Source of the DNA: Symbiodinium natans
Taxonomy: Eukaryota; Sar; Dinophyceae; Suessiales; Symbiodiniaceae
Assembly: GCA_905221605.1 (NCBI GenBank)
Contig: CAJNDS010000023.1
Span: forward strand, 184,501-248,500
Reading direction: 5' to 3'
Length of the DNA stretch: 64,000 nucleotides
Below, piece after piece: positions 44,069 through 55,000 of this stretch. Within the stretch, counting starts at the first letter, position 1. Each line of letters starts with the position of its first letter. The notes beneath the pieces were generated by a model. The model was not told the origin of the DNA. It saw nothing but the letters and a program-made list of their open reading frames with translations, and did no database searches. The translations under genes and the position numbers were made by a program.

Positions 44069-45660
44069 TTGTTTCATAGTGAGCTTGCACGGCAAAGCTT
44101 GTCCAGGCAAGCCTCACACCTGTCCAACACCTTCGCTGTTGGATCGCGAGCTCATGTCCCAGCACCTGAAGCCTCAGGCCAAGACATCGTCGCTGCGTGT
44201 GTTGGTGAGTATGTCCTGAGTACGTCCTTGAACAACCGTTTACGGTCTACTTAGTCTACTTCTGTTGTCCTCGCAGGTTCCTGTGCTTTGCGCCTGGATT
44301 TCAGACAACCCCTCTCCAGCTGGTCGAATGAAGCTTTGGTCTTCCACGGTGCGCCGCAGCACTGCAAGGCGTAGCATGGGAGCTGGTAGTGGTCCTGATA
44401 TGGCAGAGGTTGCAACGCTTTATCCATGGTCGACCAAGAGGCCGCCGCAAGCTCATGCAACCGGCATCAGATGGCAGCTTCGCCGGTTGGCCGACACGAC
44501 ACTGGACAGGAACGTGATACGCCCAGGCTGCAGGATGAAATTCTCGAGCTTGAGCTCTCACACAAACGTCTCTTCCACGAGACCTGGCAGGCAAGCTAAT
44601 GCTGAAGCGAATGCTGAAGCTATGCTGAATGTTCCAGAAATGCTCCAGAACTTCTCAACCTGCCCACAGGCAGCTTGCCCCGAGGAGCCGTCGACCGCAC
44701 CTTACGCGGAAGTTCACGGGCAGTTCAGAAGTCCAAGCCGACTGCACATGCGGAGATCGCTCAAAGGTCTAGATATACGGGGTTTGCCATCGGAGTGCTC
44801 TCCGCAAGTGGACGTAGCCGCGCCTTTTCCAGTTCAGAGGCCAAGCGTCGGAAGCCGCAGTCCAGTGCCCGAAAGGACGTCCCTGATTCCTATCACAGGT
44901 TGGTACCAGCATGACCACGCACCCGAGATGCCACGACCGCAGTTGTGGTTCACATTAGTGTCCGGTATGGCTTTCATGTTGAAGTGCAAGCTGTGGTGCA
45001 AGATCTTGGGTGGTTGATCAGGCTTGGATGAGGAAGTCATGCTACTCGCATCGTGCCTGAAGGACCCATCGGAACTTTGGCACGTATCATGGCACAGTCA
45101 CGTCATGTTCTTGCCAACGCAGGAGTGCACGAAGGAATCAGACAACCCAACACTCCTCGTGCTGGTGGATGCCGATGGCAGGCTTTGCGCGCCAGGTACT
45201 TGGCTTTCCATGTTCCTTAACCCCAAGACCACCTACTATCTTTCAAGCTCTGTAAGTACAACAGCTGCGGAAGGACGCGCCAACACCTGCGAGTTAGCTT
45301 GCCTTCTTTCATCCTGAGGCCGCAAGCGCAAGCAAGAGAATACCTGTGATCGCCCCAGGCTCTACAGGCACTACATGGTACTCCGTGGCACTGAGTGACA
45401 TGTGTCTGTGGCGATCCTCCGTCCGTCTTCCATTGCCTGGACTGAGTGAGGCTCCGGCACGGCTTTGCAAATTTGCAAGTGCTAGTCAACGACGAGGCTG
45501 GATTCCTTCAGCCCTTCCGTGTTAGGTTCAGCGTTGGGCAGAGCTTTTCTGCTGCACAGAACCTCTCAGAAGCCTTCCACGATAGAGAGAGAGAGAGAGA
45601 GAGGCACGTGAACCGAGACTCCAAGCTTGCTTGGGACTGGAGACCACGGGACAACCACAA
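44069..45660 (+). CDS. Unassigned multi-exon gene region
   Basis: Several plus-strand pieces look coding: 44,090-44,200 (SELARQSLSRQASHLSNTF), about 44,275-44,360 after an AG (SCALRLDFRQPLSSWSNEAL), about 44,520-44,590 (RLQDEILELELSHKRLFHET, coiled-coil-like), about 44,955-45,030 (VRYGFHVEVQAVVQDLGWLI) or in another frame 45,024-45,240 (LLASCLKDPSELWHVSWHSH and TLLVLVDADGRLCAPGTW), and 45,455-45,590 (LQVLVNDEAGFLQPFRVRFS, VGQSFSAAQNLSEAFHD). Frames change between pieces, as expected for short introns. I do not recognise a family. The last piece is the most convincing. Confidence 0.4.
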
Positions 45661-45934
45661 CAGGACGCCAAAGACCTCATGACACCAGGCAAAGGAACCC
45701 ACTGTCCAGATTGTGTACAGCGGTAACACCCAACACCCAAAACAGGCCAGCCGATCCCAGACAAGTACTCGCTGAAAGGCGCAGCAGAGGTCAAAGACAT
45801 ATGCGTGGCCTTTTGCCATATGAATATATGGCCGCCGGTATGCAGCCGTCCGAGCCTATTGAATCCAATACCATTGAATGGCTTCCAGATGTTTCAAGCA
45901 TTCGGTACGCATGTTGTTAATGGATGAGGGGCTC

Positions 45935-46700
45935 TCCGTCAAACTCTGCCAACAAGAAACTGCATAGGTTTTTAACTTTGCTAGCACGAGCAACTGCATA
46001 GGTCTTTTGTCACTTTCAACTTTCAAGTAAGCGTTTCAGATTCCAAGCCTTGATCCCAATGCACCGAGTCGATACATGAAGTCCACTTAGGAGGACAAAT
46101 CTCATGTACGTTGCGCTTGAACATGCAGAATGTTGGCACAACTCTTCTTAGGGAGACTGGCCGACGTAGCGGCTGTATACGTGCATGAATGCCTCCTGTG
46201 CCAGCATCTTACGAGCAAGTGAAGACGTCAATCATCATGCAACTTTGACGCGAGGTCAAGGCAGAGATGTTGACTGTGCGGGAGTTGTAGGAGCATGTTT
46301 TAGACACTAAACTAAACATCACGACGGGCCAAAACAGCCGTTACCCGACAGCCACGCAAGCCCATTTTCCGAAGCAAGATCTAATTCAGCTTACTCAACA
46401 TATCTCAACATCCTTCATACTGTATAACAAACAGCTGCAAGTATGGTTTCTGGTTAATCCGAAATGAATCCCGAATAGAAACCCCGAGCAGCCCAGTTTA
46501 TTTCAATCGCTTTAGCACAAAGCCGTCATCGAATGCCTAAGCGACACACATTCGCAAGAGTACTTGCAGATCACAATACTAAGTCTATTCGCCAAAGAAC
46601 GCTCACGAGAAATCTTGGTATTGTAACATAGTTTATAGTGGCCTTAGTATCGCATTCTTGTTGAATTGCACGTAGGGGACATCCGACAGATACCATTACA
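45935..46700. other. No gene that I can support
   Basis: AT-richer than its surroundings, with no open frame over 60 codons. The word AACTGCATAGGT occurs at about 45,957 and 45,991. Confidence 0.4.
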
Positions 46701-46728
46701 GGCCAGGGGGCTGGTATGCGAGGCTCGT

Positions 46729-47139
46729 TCATGACCCATAAAAAGGGTCCGTGAGCTTGTGAAGTCGGAGTTCAAATGTCCAGCACACCTGAGAAGGTGC
46801 TTCCTGATGACATACGGCACACATCACATGTACGGACCAAAAGAAACTGAAACGGTAATCTTGATTTGTGCCCTCAAGCGGCCAGCTCGAGGCCATGAAC
46901 AGCACAACACGGCAGGTACGTTTGCATCTGTCAACTTCGTTGGCATGGCAGATGCTAGCGGCCATGCCCCACACTTTGTTGAACCGGTTAACACCCTTGC
47001 GCCATCGTAGTGCATCTCTCAGCACGCAGTGGTCTAGGACAGTGCACGACAGTAGGCACTGAATTTCGCACCAAGTCACGTTGCGTCGGGTCGCTGCCCA
47101 ATAATTGCCTTGCAGTTGCCTTACCGGAGCCCTGAACAC
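46729..47139. CDS. Open frames on both strands, unassigned
   Basis: Minus strand: 136 codons (QLQGNYWAATRRNVTWCEIQ and more). Plus strand 46,759-47,010: 83 codons (KETETVILICALKRPARGHE, later FASVNFVGMADASGHAPHF). Both have protein-like composition; I slightly favour the plus strand. No motif. Confidence 0.2.
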
Positions 47140-47199
47140 TTAACACCCTTTCGAACGTGGCCGTCCACACACACACACGTCGGACACGAGGCACGCAGC

Positions 47200-48600
47200 C
47201 TCCGTGGGGAAGAGAGGGAATGCATTGAGATCTGCATAAGCACAGAGAGGAACATACAGACGTACGTTTCAGTCAGAGACAGGCGAGCGGCAGACCCGCA
47301 GCGGTCAGCTGTTGTGGACTTGGAAAGCATCACACCAGACCTCTCTTTGCAGTGTTTCTTGACAGAGGCTGTCTCTTTGTGCATCATACACTTTGTCTGA
47401 ACTTAAGGCCAGCAGCTTGCTGGGGAGTGGCCCCAAGACGCAACGGAATGCGTCAGCAAAAACACTCCCAGATTCGCTACAGCAGATACAGTATCAGCAG
47501 ATGTTCACGGTGCTAGTGCATCTTCGTGCAAGCCCACGCTCCAATCTCCGAGTCTAAACCTCAGGTCGCAGGCCTTCCGCCAGTGCTATGCTGAGGGAGG
47601 TTGGTGGACACCTTAGGTTCGACTCGGTTCAACTTAGAGCAACTTAGAAGGTCTTAGCAGTCGCCTTGTCGGGCCTGGTCACACAGCCGGGCATACTGCG
47701 TGGCAAGTATCAGGCCTCGTTTCTATCGAGGACTGCTTCCAGAAATGGCTCTTGCCTTGGTATCCGTGGGCTGTTCGTCCCTGTTCCTCGTGATGTTTTG
47801 TCTGCTGCTTCGTCGGTATATCACTATTTTTGCAGCCCGGGCGGCGAAACCGGAAAGTTTTCAGGGGTGAGCTGGAAGCTTATCGGTCGGATTCTGTCGG
47901 TCCCTTGTACTCTTTGTTCTTTCTGGCTTAGGTTAGGTTATGGTTCTTTCGCTGACGATCTGCTGCGACTACGTTTCTTGTTCGAGCCACATCATGGTAT
48001 CCGTTTGGGGCAGGTCCTGGGTCGAGTCTATTGCAATTCTCCTCTTGAACAGGGGGTCTTCTTGACATTTGTAAATATTTTACAACCTGGTACAAAGTAG
48101 TACAAAGCATTCCCTCAGGACTACTTCTGACAGCCGCATGCGAACGCAAGTGTGTTCCATAGTTGGGATTGGGCCGTTGCCTCAATTGCATGTGCAGTCG
48201 AGTGAGGTTGGAAATGTGCCCACGCGGACGGCTATGTTTGCTGGCAAAGACTTCTCGTCCAGCTGTCATGGCCATTAGGTTTCCATCTGCCCTGAATCTG
48301 CACATCTCCTTGCTCCCTTGTGCCCACAGCCCGCAGTCCAGCACGCCTTTGAGTGACCACTTCTTCGGGTTTGGCTGCGCCGCTGGCGTCTTCCCTATAG
48401 ACTGCGAGACTTACAAACATCAATTGGCGGAGTCTTGTCGCAAGTCGAGCCTCTGTGCCGGAGTTGTGTTGTGTTCGACATTGTCACAGATGGTCTCTAG
48501 GCTGATGACGGCGCTAACTATAGCTTTAGCAATTCAGGCTGTGTCTCGCTAGCCGAGTGATCTAAGCACCGTTGCAATTTTGATGTTCAAGCTTTTGATG
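47200..48600. other. No gene that I can support
   Basis: Open frames of 90-145 codons on both strands (for example + 47,666-48,100) without motifs or clear exon signals. Confidence 0.25.
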
Positions 48601-48604
48601 AGTG

Positions 48605-49191
48605 CCCCACCTTAGCGAGCATGCATGGACTTGCACATGTCGACTGGCCAGCTGTGCAGCGAGCAGAGCTGTATGCCTGGCAACTTTGCGTCCCATGATA
48701 GTTGCAGCGGCAGCGCAAGTTTTGCGAACAACGATTCGACATGTGCAGGAAATGCCGGCAACAGTGAATGGCAATGGAATGCTGAGACGGGAGGTGGCAA
48801 CGCACAAGGCTGCAAAGCTGGCATGAGTGAATCCCAGGTTGCTGCTTGCAGCTTGGGCGAGACAAAGGTCCAGCATCCCGGCGCAAACGGAGGCAGCAAT
48901 TGGCCCTCTGGCTGCGCAAATGCTTGGGGAAACTTTGCGTTGGCAGGCGTGGAATGGCAAATTCATTGTACACGCTACCTGGTCAACCATGTAGGAAGTT
49001 CCCTGAGCCAGGTGCGCAACCAAATCAAGGTGCAGGATGTGGTTGCTGGCCAAACCAATGTCAGCAACAGCTCTGCGGAAGCTGGCAGCAACAAGGATGC
49101 GGTGGATGCGGCAATGGCTGCTGTGGTTTCGGTTGCTGTGGCTGCGGTTGCGGCTGCTGCCCTTCGGGTTGTAGTTCGGGAGGCCGCTTGA
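48605..49191 (+). CDS. Cys/Gly/Asn/Trp-rich exon-like region
   Basis: One plus frame (from 48,625) is open for 188 codons; it is rich in Gly, Asn, Ser and Cys in its first half (NSEWQWNAETGGGNAQGC, ANGGSNWPSGCANAW) and becomes Ala/Val-rich at the end. A second plus frame over 49,015-49,191 gives GCGCWPNQCQQQLCGSW, then a run of Cys-Gly pairs. The simplest reading is that the first frame is used early and the second late, with an intron between. Resembles in style the frame at 49,977-50,342. Confidence 0.35.
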
Positions 49192-49371
49192 TCCATTGGT
49201 TCGCTGCCAATGCATGGTAAGACCGTTGTTTAGAGTTGTTCAGTTCGTGTATGTCCTGGTAATTCTAAGCTTCAGTGCAGACTACCTGCACTCACTGGGT
49301 CACTTGTGGCCGCGTCCTTGCTTGAAATCCCACCAGGTCCCACTTTGGGCCGCAGTCGAGGTTTAGAGCAC

Positions 49372-49450
49372 TGCCCCCCCCCCGCCCCCCTCTGGCCCGC
49401 CAGCCCCACCACCTTCCACCCCCCCCCGCCTTCCCCCCTGCCCCGCCCTG
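49372..49450. repeat. C-rich tract
   Basis: Long runs of C broken by GG, TT or A on the plus strand. A second C-rich interval lies at about 49,585-49,670. G-quadruplex potential on the minus strand. Confidence 0.9.
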
Positions 49451-49976
49451 CCCCCTGAAGCAACATCATTAATGTATCATCATCAACGCCCCCCGCGCCA
49501 CCCCCATGTTATTCTCAACCCCACCCAGCCGGCATGACAACTCAGTGCATGATGGCATGTCGTGATGCACCGCGTGCGGAAACCAACCCCCTCCCCCCAC
49601 CACCCCCAGCCTGTCTGAGCGTATGTGGTTGTAATCCGCCGCATGAAACAACCCCCTACCCCCCCACATAGCCGGAAAGTTCGCAAACTCTTCAGTGCAC
49701 CCCAAAATTACCCTTACTTAAGTACAAAGGATGGCAAGAGCATTCGGCGAACGCCAAGGCATCCCCAGGTGTCCGATGTTCTTCGCATGCATCGCTTTCG
49801 GCAATCAATAGCAAGCAAAGCAACCTGAAGCAACATGTTAGTGGGCAGCATGGGAAGTGGCAAACTGGACTCCCAGGAGTCGATTGAGGCATGCGACATG
49901 CCGTGCCAGTCGGATATTCTGCCTCTACTGTACACATCTGATGTACACTGTGACATACTGTGACCACCTGTGAACC

Positions 49977-50342
49977 ATGCAAACTCCATGTTCGACGACA
50001 TGCGTCCATGACACCTGCGCATCGCTCTTCGAAGGCTATGCCGCTCCTTTCTGTGGATGTGGCAGCTGCGGTGGCAATGGCTGCAGCTGCTGTCCTGGTC
50101 CTTGCAACTCCTGTCAAAATTGCGGATGCTGTAACTTCAATCCCTGCGCAAATGGCGGTTGGTGTCAGGGTTATCATCCCAATGGCTGCCAGTGGAACTG
50201 GCAGCAACAGCAACAGATGAGTGATGAGCCACGGTATTCAGGAAGGACGCGAGCAGAATGGGTGCCTGAACAGCACGGTGGATTCAGTGATTTAGGCATG
50301 GTTGCTCATGACGTGATCAGGGAAGTAGACGAAGAAGACTAA
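49977..50342 (+). CDS. Small cysteine-rich protein or exon (121 codons)
   Basis: Open from an ATG at 49,977 to TAA at 50,342. Seventeen cysteines lie in the first 70 residues, many as CxC and CC pairs (FCGCGSCGGNGCSCCPG, NCGCCNFNPCANGGWC), then a Gln run and a charged, Cys-free tail (AHDVIREVDEED). The spacing resembles metal-binding or disulfide-rich small proteins, and CANGGWC looks like part of an EGF-type loop, but no full domain is seen. No signal peptide precedes it, so an upstream exon may be missing. It lies just before the methyltransferase-like exon on the same strand. Confidence 0.45.
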   Translation: MQTPCSTTCVHDTCASLFEGYAAPFCGCGSCGGNGCSCCPGPCNSCQNCGCCNFNPCANGGWCQGYHPNGCQWNWQQQQQMSDEPRYSGRTRAEWVPEQHGGFSDLGMVAHDVIREVDEED

Positions 50343-50464
50343 GTAGATTGTCAGGGCGCTTCAGGCTTGAGGGAGTCCGAAACATGCGGGGAGAGAGCTG
50401 CATGTCGCTCAGGCGAACTGGATTGTCACTCCTTGCGGTGATCGGTGGTGCCAGACAAAGCTTC

Positions 50465-51177
50465 ACGAGGCAAAGTGCGTAGTTGATTGGATGATACGAA
50501 CCTGGGGTATTGAATTGTTGCGAAGCGGCAGCGGGGTCATTGACGTCGGTGGAGAGCCCGGGTTTGTAGCCATGGCACTTCTGGAAAGGGGCGTGCCGAC
50601 CATTGTGGTCGACCCCAGCTGGGGTCTGACTGGAAAAACAAACCGACTGACAAATATCGATCAACTGATGCAGATGCCGGGCTGTCCAAAGTTTTCTGCT
50701 TTCAGAGAGATGTTCGATGAGAACTTCTATGCAAAGCACACTGATCTTGTGTCTTCTGCCAGTGCAATTGTGTCTCTTTACGGTGATGAGGCAACTGAAC
50801 CAAGCCTTCGCTTTGCTGCTTCTTTGGGCAAGCCCTGTGCGTTGATCCCGTGCAATGAATGCATTCGCTTCTTTCCTTCCAACAATCAGACATACGATGG
50901 CTATGTGCAAGCCTGCATTGATACCGCCAACCAGAACAAAGGTCGCTTTGAACTTGTAAACCTGGTCGGTGCACCTTTTTCACGTGCACTTCTTGTGCAG
51001 TCCCCACTACCCACATGGGCAGAAGGTGTTATTGCCAATGCGAATTCGTCGCATGGCGCCATGTCGACAGGCGGGAAGTGCCAAGACTCACTGACCGTGC
51101 CGGTCGATGTTCTCCAGGATCTAGGCATCCTGCACCAAGTTCTTTGGAAGATGGAGTTGGCCAGGCGAAGTGCATGA
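50465..51177 (+). CDS. SAM-dependent methyltransferase-like protein (C-terminal exon)
   Basis: Single long exon, unusual for this window. After AG at 50,464 it reads VVDWMIRTWGIELLRSGSGV, then VIDVGGEPGFVAMALLERG, a motif I (VxDVGGxxG) of the class I methyltransferase fold, and VPTIVVDPSWG, with the acidic residue at the end of strand 2. Later LVSSASAIVSLYGDEATEP and GKPCALIPCNEC fit strands 4-5 of the fold. Stops at TGA 51,175-51,177. It resembles uncharacterised eukaryotic proteins with a DVAGGxG motif. The substrate is unknown. The first ATG is at 50,491, but the frame is open upstream and an upstream exon is likely. Confidence 0.65.
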
Positions 51178-51589
51178 GAGCGTTTTCAGTCGAGAGCGGG
51201 ATAAGTCCAGCTTCTGCCAAGTGAGAGCATTCTGGACCTCATGCAACACAACTCAACACTTGTGTAGCTCTCGCCGCGTCAAACACGCAAAGCGAAATAT
51301 TGTTTGTTGTTGCTGCCGAGTACAGTGCGAAGTGAGGGGTGGGCGTCCTGAGACAGTTCTGGCTGATCGCAAATGCGAAGCCCATTTAGACTCCGACAGT
51401 TGCACATGTCTTCGACAAAAGAATCTGCTCTTGTAGCAAGTTTAATTTTGTTGCTTTTCGAGCAAATTAGCAGAGCAAATTGGAGCAGAGCATGGCAGAG
51501 CCTTGGGCCTTCAAATGTCTCTGACTTGTCTCTGACTTCCGTGGCGTGCCAGGTCCAAGCTCTTGCACGCACAGGGCTACCAGCCATCT

Positions 51590-52040
51590 TGCGCCCCTGT
51601 GCCCAGATATCACTCGTTTCTGTCTTTATGACGTGTTCGTACGGAATCAAGTGTGGGTGCAACGCAGATGCTTAAAGCAGGTGCTTCATGGTTCAGTTTT
51701 GCACTTGAAATTTTGCTTCTGCAGGCAAGAGAGGGCGTTGCTGGCTTCTGCTCAGGTGGGCTCTTTTGGTTCCTTTTCACGCAGACCGTGTGCAAAAAGC
51801 ATGACACAACTAAGAATCCACTTGCAAACTTGGCTAAGAGGATTTCCAGAAGCACTCGTGACGACGCCGTTCCAAGTCATCAAAATTCGAATGCAGCGCA
51901 GCACTTACAAAGCATGAGCCCAGCAGAAGCTAGCACGCTAGCTGCTGCAAAGTTGTGCAGAATGGTAGGAGCAAGAAGTTGGTGCAGATCTACCGAAACG
52001 ACTTGGACTGTCTGCTCAAAGCTCACAACTCAGGGTGGGC
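51590..52040 (+). CDS. Carrier exons, repeat 1 end and repeat 2 start
   Basis: About 51,590-51,655 reads LAPLCPDITRFCLYDVFVRN. About 51,721-51,756 reads AREGVAGFCSGG, a membrane helix start. About 51,850-51,902 reads EALVTTPFQVIKIRMQ, the repeat-2 signature. About 51,970-52,040 reads IYRNDLDCLLKAHNSG, the matrix helix. Exon ends are not fixed. Confidence 0.65.
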
Positions 52041-55000
52041 TGGCAGTTCCCGAACGAGAGCTTAGGGATCTGACGGATGTGGCTCATGACAAGTGAGTAA
52101 GTACTGAAGCCCGAAGCCATGCTAGATTCTGCTTTGCACGGTTCTAAGCATAAACATGTGCCTTCGGGCGCTGAAGGAAGGTCACAACTGTGAGGCTGCA
52201 CCAGGTTTGAACACTTCTGATACACAATAACAAGGTGTTGCCCCGAAAAGCCCTGCGTTGCCATTCTGCCGTCCCTCTTTTTGATGGGCGCTGTTTTCAT
52301 CAAGCGAGTGTGTCACGGCATGGACAGAATGATTGAATGAATGAAACGAAATGAATGAGAGGAATGAAAGGAATGAAAGGAACGAAAGGCACGACAGGAA
52401 CGAAAGGAATGAAAGGAATGAAAGGAATGAAAGGAATGAAAGGAATGAAAAAGGAATGAAAAAGGAATGAAAATGGAATGAAATGGAATGAAATGGAATG
52501 AAATGGAATGAAATGGAATGAAATGGAATGAAATGGAATGAACTGAATGAACTGAATGAAATATGAACTGAATGAACTGAATGAAATGCATGAACTGAAT
52601 GAACTGAATGAACTGAGTGAAATGAATGAAATGAATGGAATGAATGACATGAATGAAATGAATGACATGAATGAAATGAATACAATGAATGACATGAATG
52701 AAATGAATACAATGAATGAAATGAATGAAATGAATGAAATGAATGAAATGAATGAAATGAATGAAATGAATGAAATGAATGAAATGAATGAAATGAATGA
52801 AATGAATGAAATGAGTGAGATGAATGAAATGAATGACATGAATGACATGAATGAAATGAATGAAATGAATGACATGAATGACATGAATGACATGAATGAA
52901 ATGAATGAAATGAATGAAATGAATGAAATGAATGAAATGAATGAAATGAATGAAATGAATGAAATGAATGAAATGAATGAAATGAATGAAATGAATGAAA
53001 TGAATGAACTGAATGAACTGAATGAACTGAATGAACTGAATGAACTGAATGAACTGAATGAAATGAATGGAATGAATGACATGAATGAAATGAATGACAT
53101 GAATGAAATGAATACAATGAATGACATGAATGAAATGAATACAATGAATGAAATGAATGAAATGAATGAAATGAATGAAATGAATGAAATGAATGAAATG
53201 AATGAAATGAATGAAATGAATGAAATGAATGAAATGAATGGAATGAATGGAATGAATGGAATGAATGAAATGAAGGGAATGAATGGAATGAATGAAATGA
53301 AGGGAATGAATGGAATGAATGAAATGAAGGGAATGAAGGGATGGATGAAATGAATGAACGAGCGGAAGGAAGGACTTCCTGGAATACAGAATCAGAAGCT
53401 AGGCGATCCCAATCCTCTCTTGCCGCCATGAAAACCTGGGCCAAGCTGTGCATAGGTCCTATCAGATGAGGGTGCCGGCGCGTTGTTTACTGGCCTGTCT
53501 GCAACTGCAACTCGACCTGTTTCGGAGATTTTTTGCATGCTTGGACGGCAACATACGGCAACCGGATGGATCTTGGCCATTTGGCAGCAGGTGGTGCGAA
53601 ACTCCACATGGAATGGCGTCACTCCCTGATTGTCTATGCTGGGCGCTGTCATCACTTGGCCACTTGAAGCAAGATGTGCTGTTTTTGTTGCTGATTTGTT
53701 GCTGAGATCTACTTCGGGGCCATCGCGAAATTTTCCGAGTACAGCGGTCCGGCGCCAGACGGATTGGCCCCAGATCCCAGTTGCATCGCACGATATCGTA
53801 GGCCCATTGCACGTTTGTTGCGGGGAGTTGCATAGGCCTTCAAAGAACCCTGCATAACCGCATGCCTTGCAACTCTGCAGCAGGGGGATAATGGGGGATA
53901 GCTTCGTCAGTGTAGTTGGAGTTCCTTGGCAGGTGCACCAGGGCAACGCAGGGGCAAATTAGCAAGGACGAGTCTGCAGAAAGACTGGGGTGATGAAGTT
54001 GTCCCTGCCGCGTTCGGGTGAGTGGGGGGGGGGGGCGGTAGCAAAGCTGCCCTGGGTTGAATCCGTAAGATGAAGCCTGGTCGATCGTTTGCAGCAGAGC
54101 CTCGTGGCTCTACATGTGATCGCTGCATTCTTGAAGCTGCCGTGTCTACGTCTACTTACAAATAATATCGAGCAACATGAAGTAACCATACTTCGCCCGC
54201 AGCTCAAAGTCAGTGCCAGCGGCGTCTTGAATTATCTTGCGCTCTTGCAGGTAGGTCCGCAGATTGATTAGTAGCAATTTTTGCCCCGACAGAGATGTGT
54301 CTCATCTCGACGATCTGGGAGGGTTCCATTTAGAATCATTATCGAGAATATTCTAGAATCATGACTACACAGCTAGACTTGTGTTTGGATGCTGCCACTC
54401 GATGCCATGCTGCAGCACAGAAACACACACGTGCGTTCATGGTGCACCTTCTTCTGGGTCTGATGCCACTTGTGGTCGTGGCCGTTGCTGGTGCCATCCC
54501 CTTGCAGAATTGTTGCGATGTCTGCAAATTGCATCTTGTGACATTATGACAGGGTCTGGTTGGGTCCCTCAGGAGTCACGAAATCAATCAATCAATCAAT
54601 CAATCACACACACACACTGTCACAGGATGTCACTGGGTCTGTTAGTGTCTACGTAGAAGCGCGTCCACCTCCAAAGCTGACGTGCACCACAAGGCTGGCG
54701 AGATCCAAAAGCTGGTCACGGGACTCTGTGCTGGAATTCTGGCCACGTTTTGCCCTCAACCATGATGGGTTTATCATGGCTTATTCAATGCTGCCCCACT
54801 TTGCTCCTCTAGCAGCGAGGTTGTTCGATGCGCCACTGGATGTGGTGCCGGCGACTTAGACTTCGATGGGAAAGCATGTTGCCATCAGCGTATCAGCACA
54901 AAGTTGCAGGAAGAGCCGAGTCCAGGAAAGCAGACCCACAGCTCGAAGGATGCGCTCACAAGGTTATCCAATTTTCTGTGAGACGGCCCTGCGCGCGTAT

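Noticed and set aside
52182-53453. 423-codon His-Ser-Phe frame and 265-codon Met-Asn-Glu frame
   Set aside because: Both arise from the 9-base satellite inside an intron of the carrier gene.
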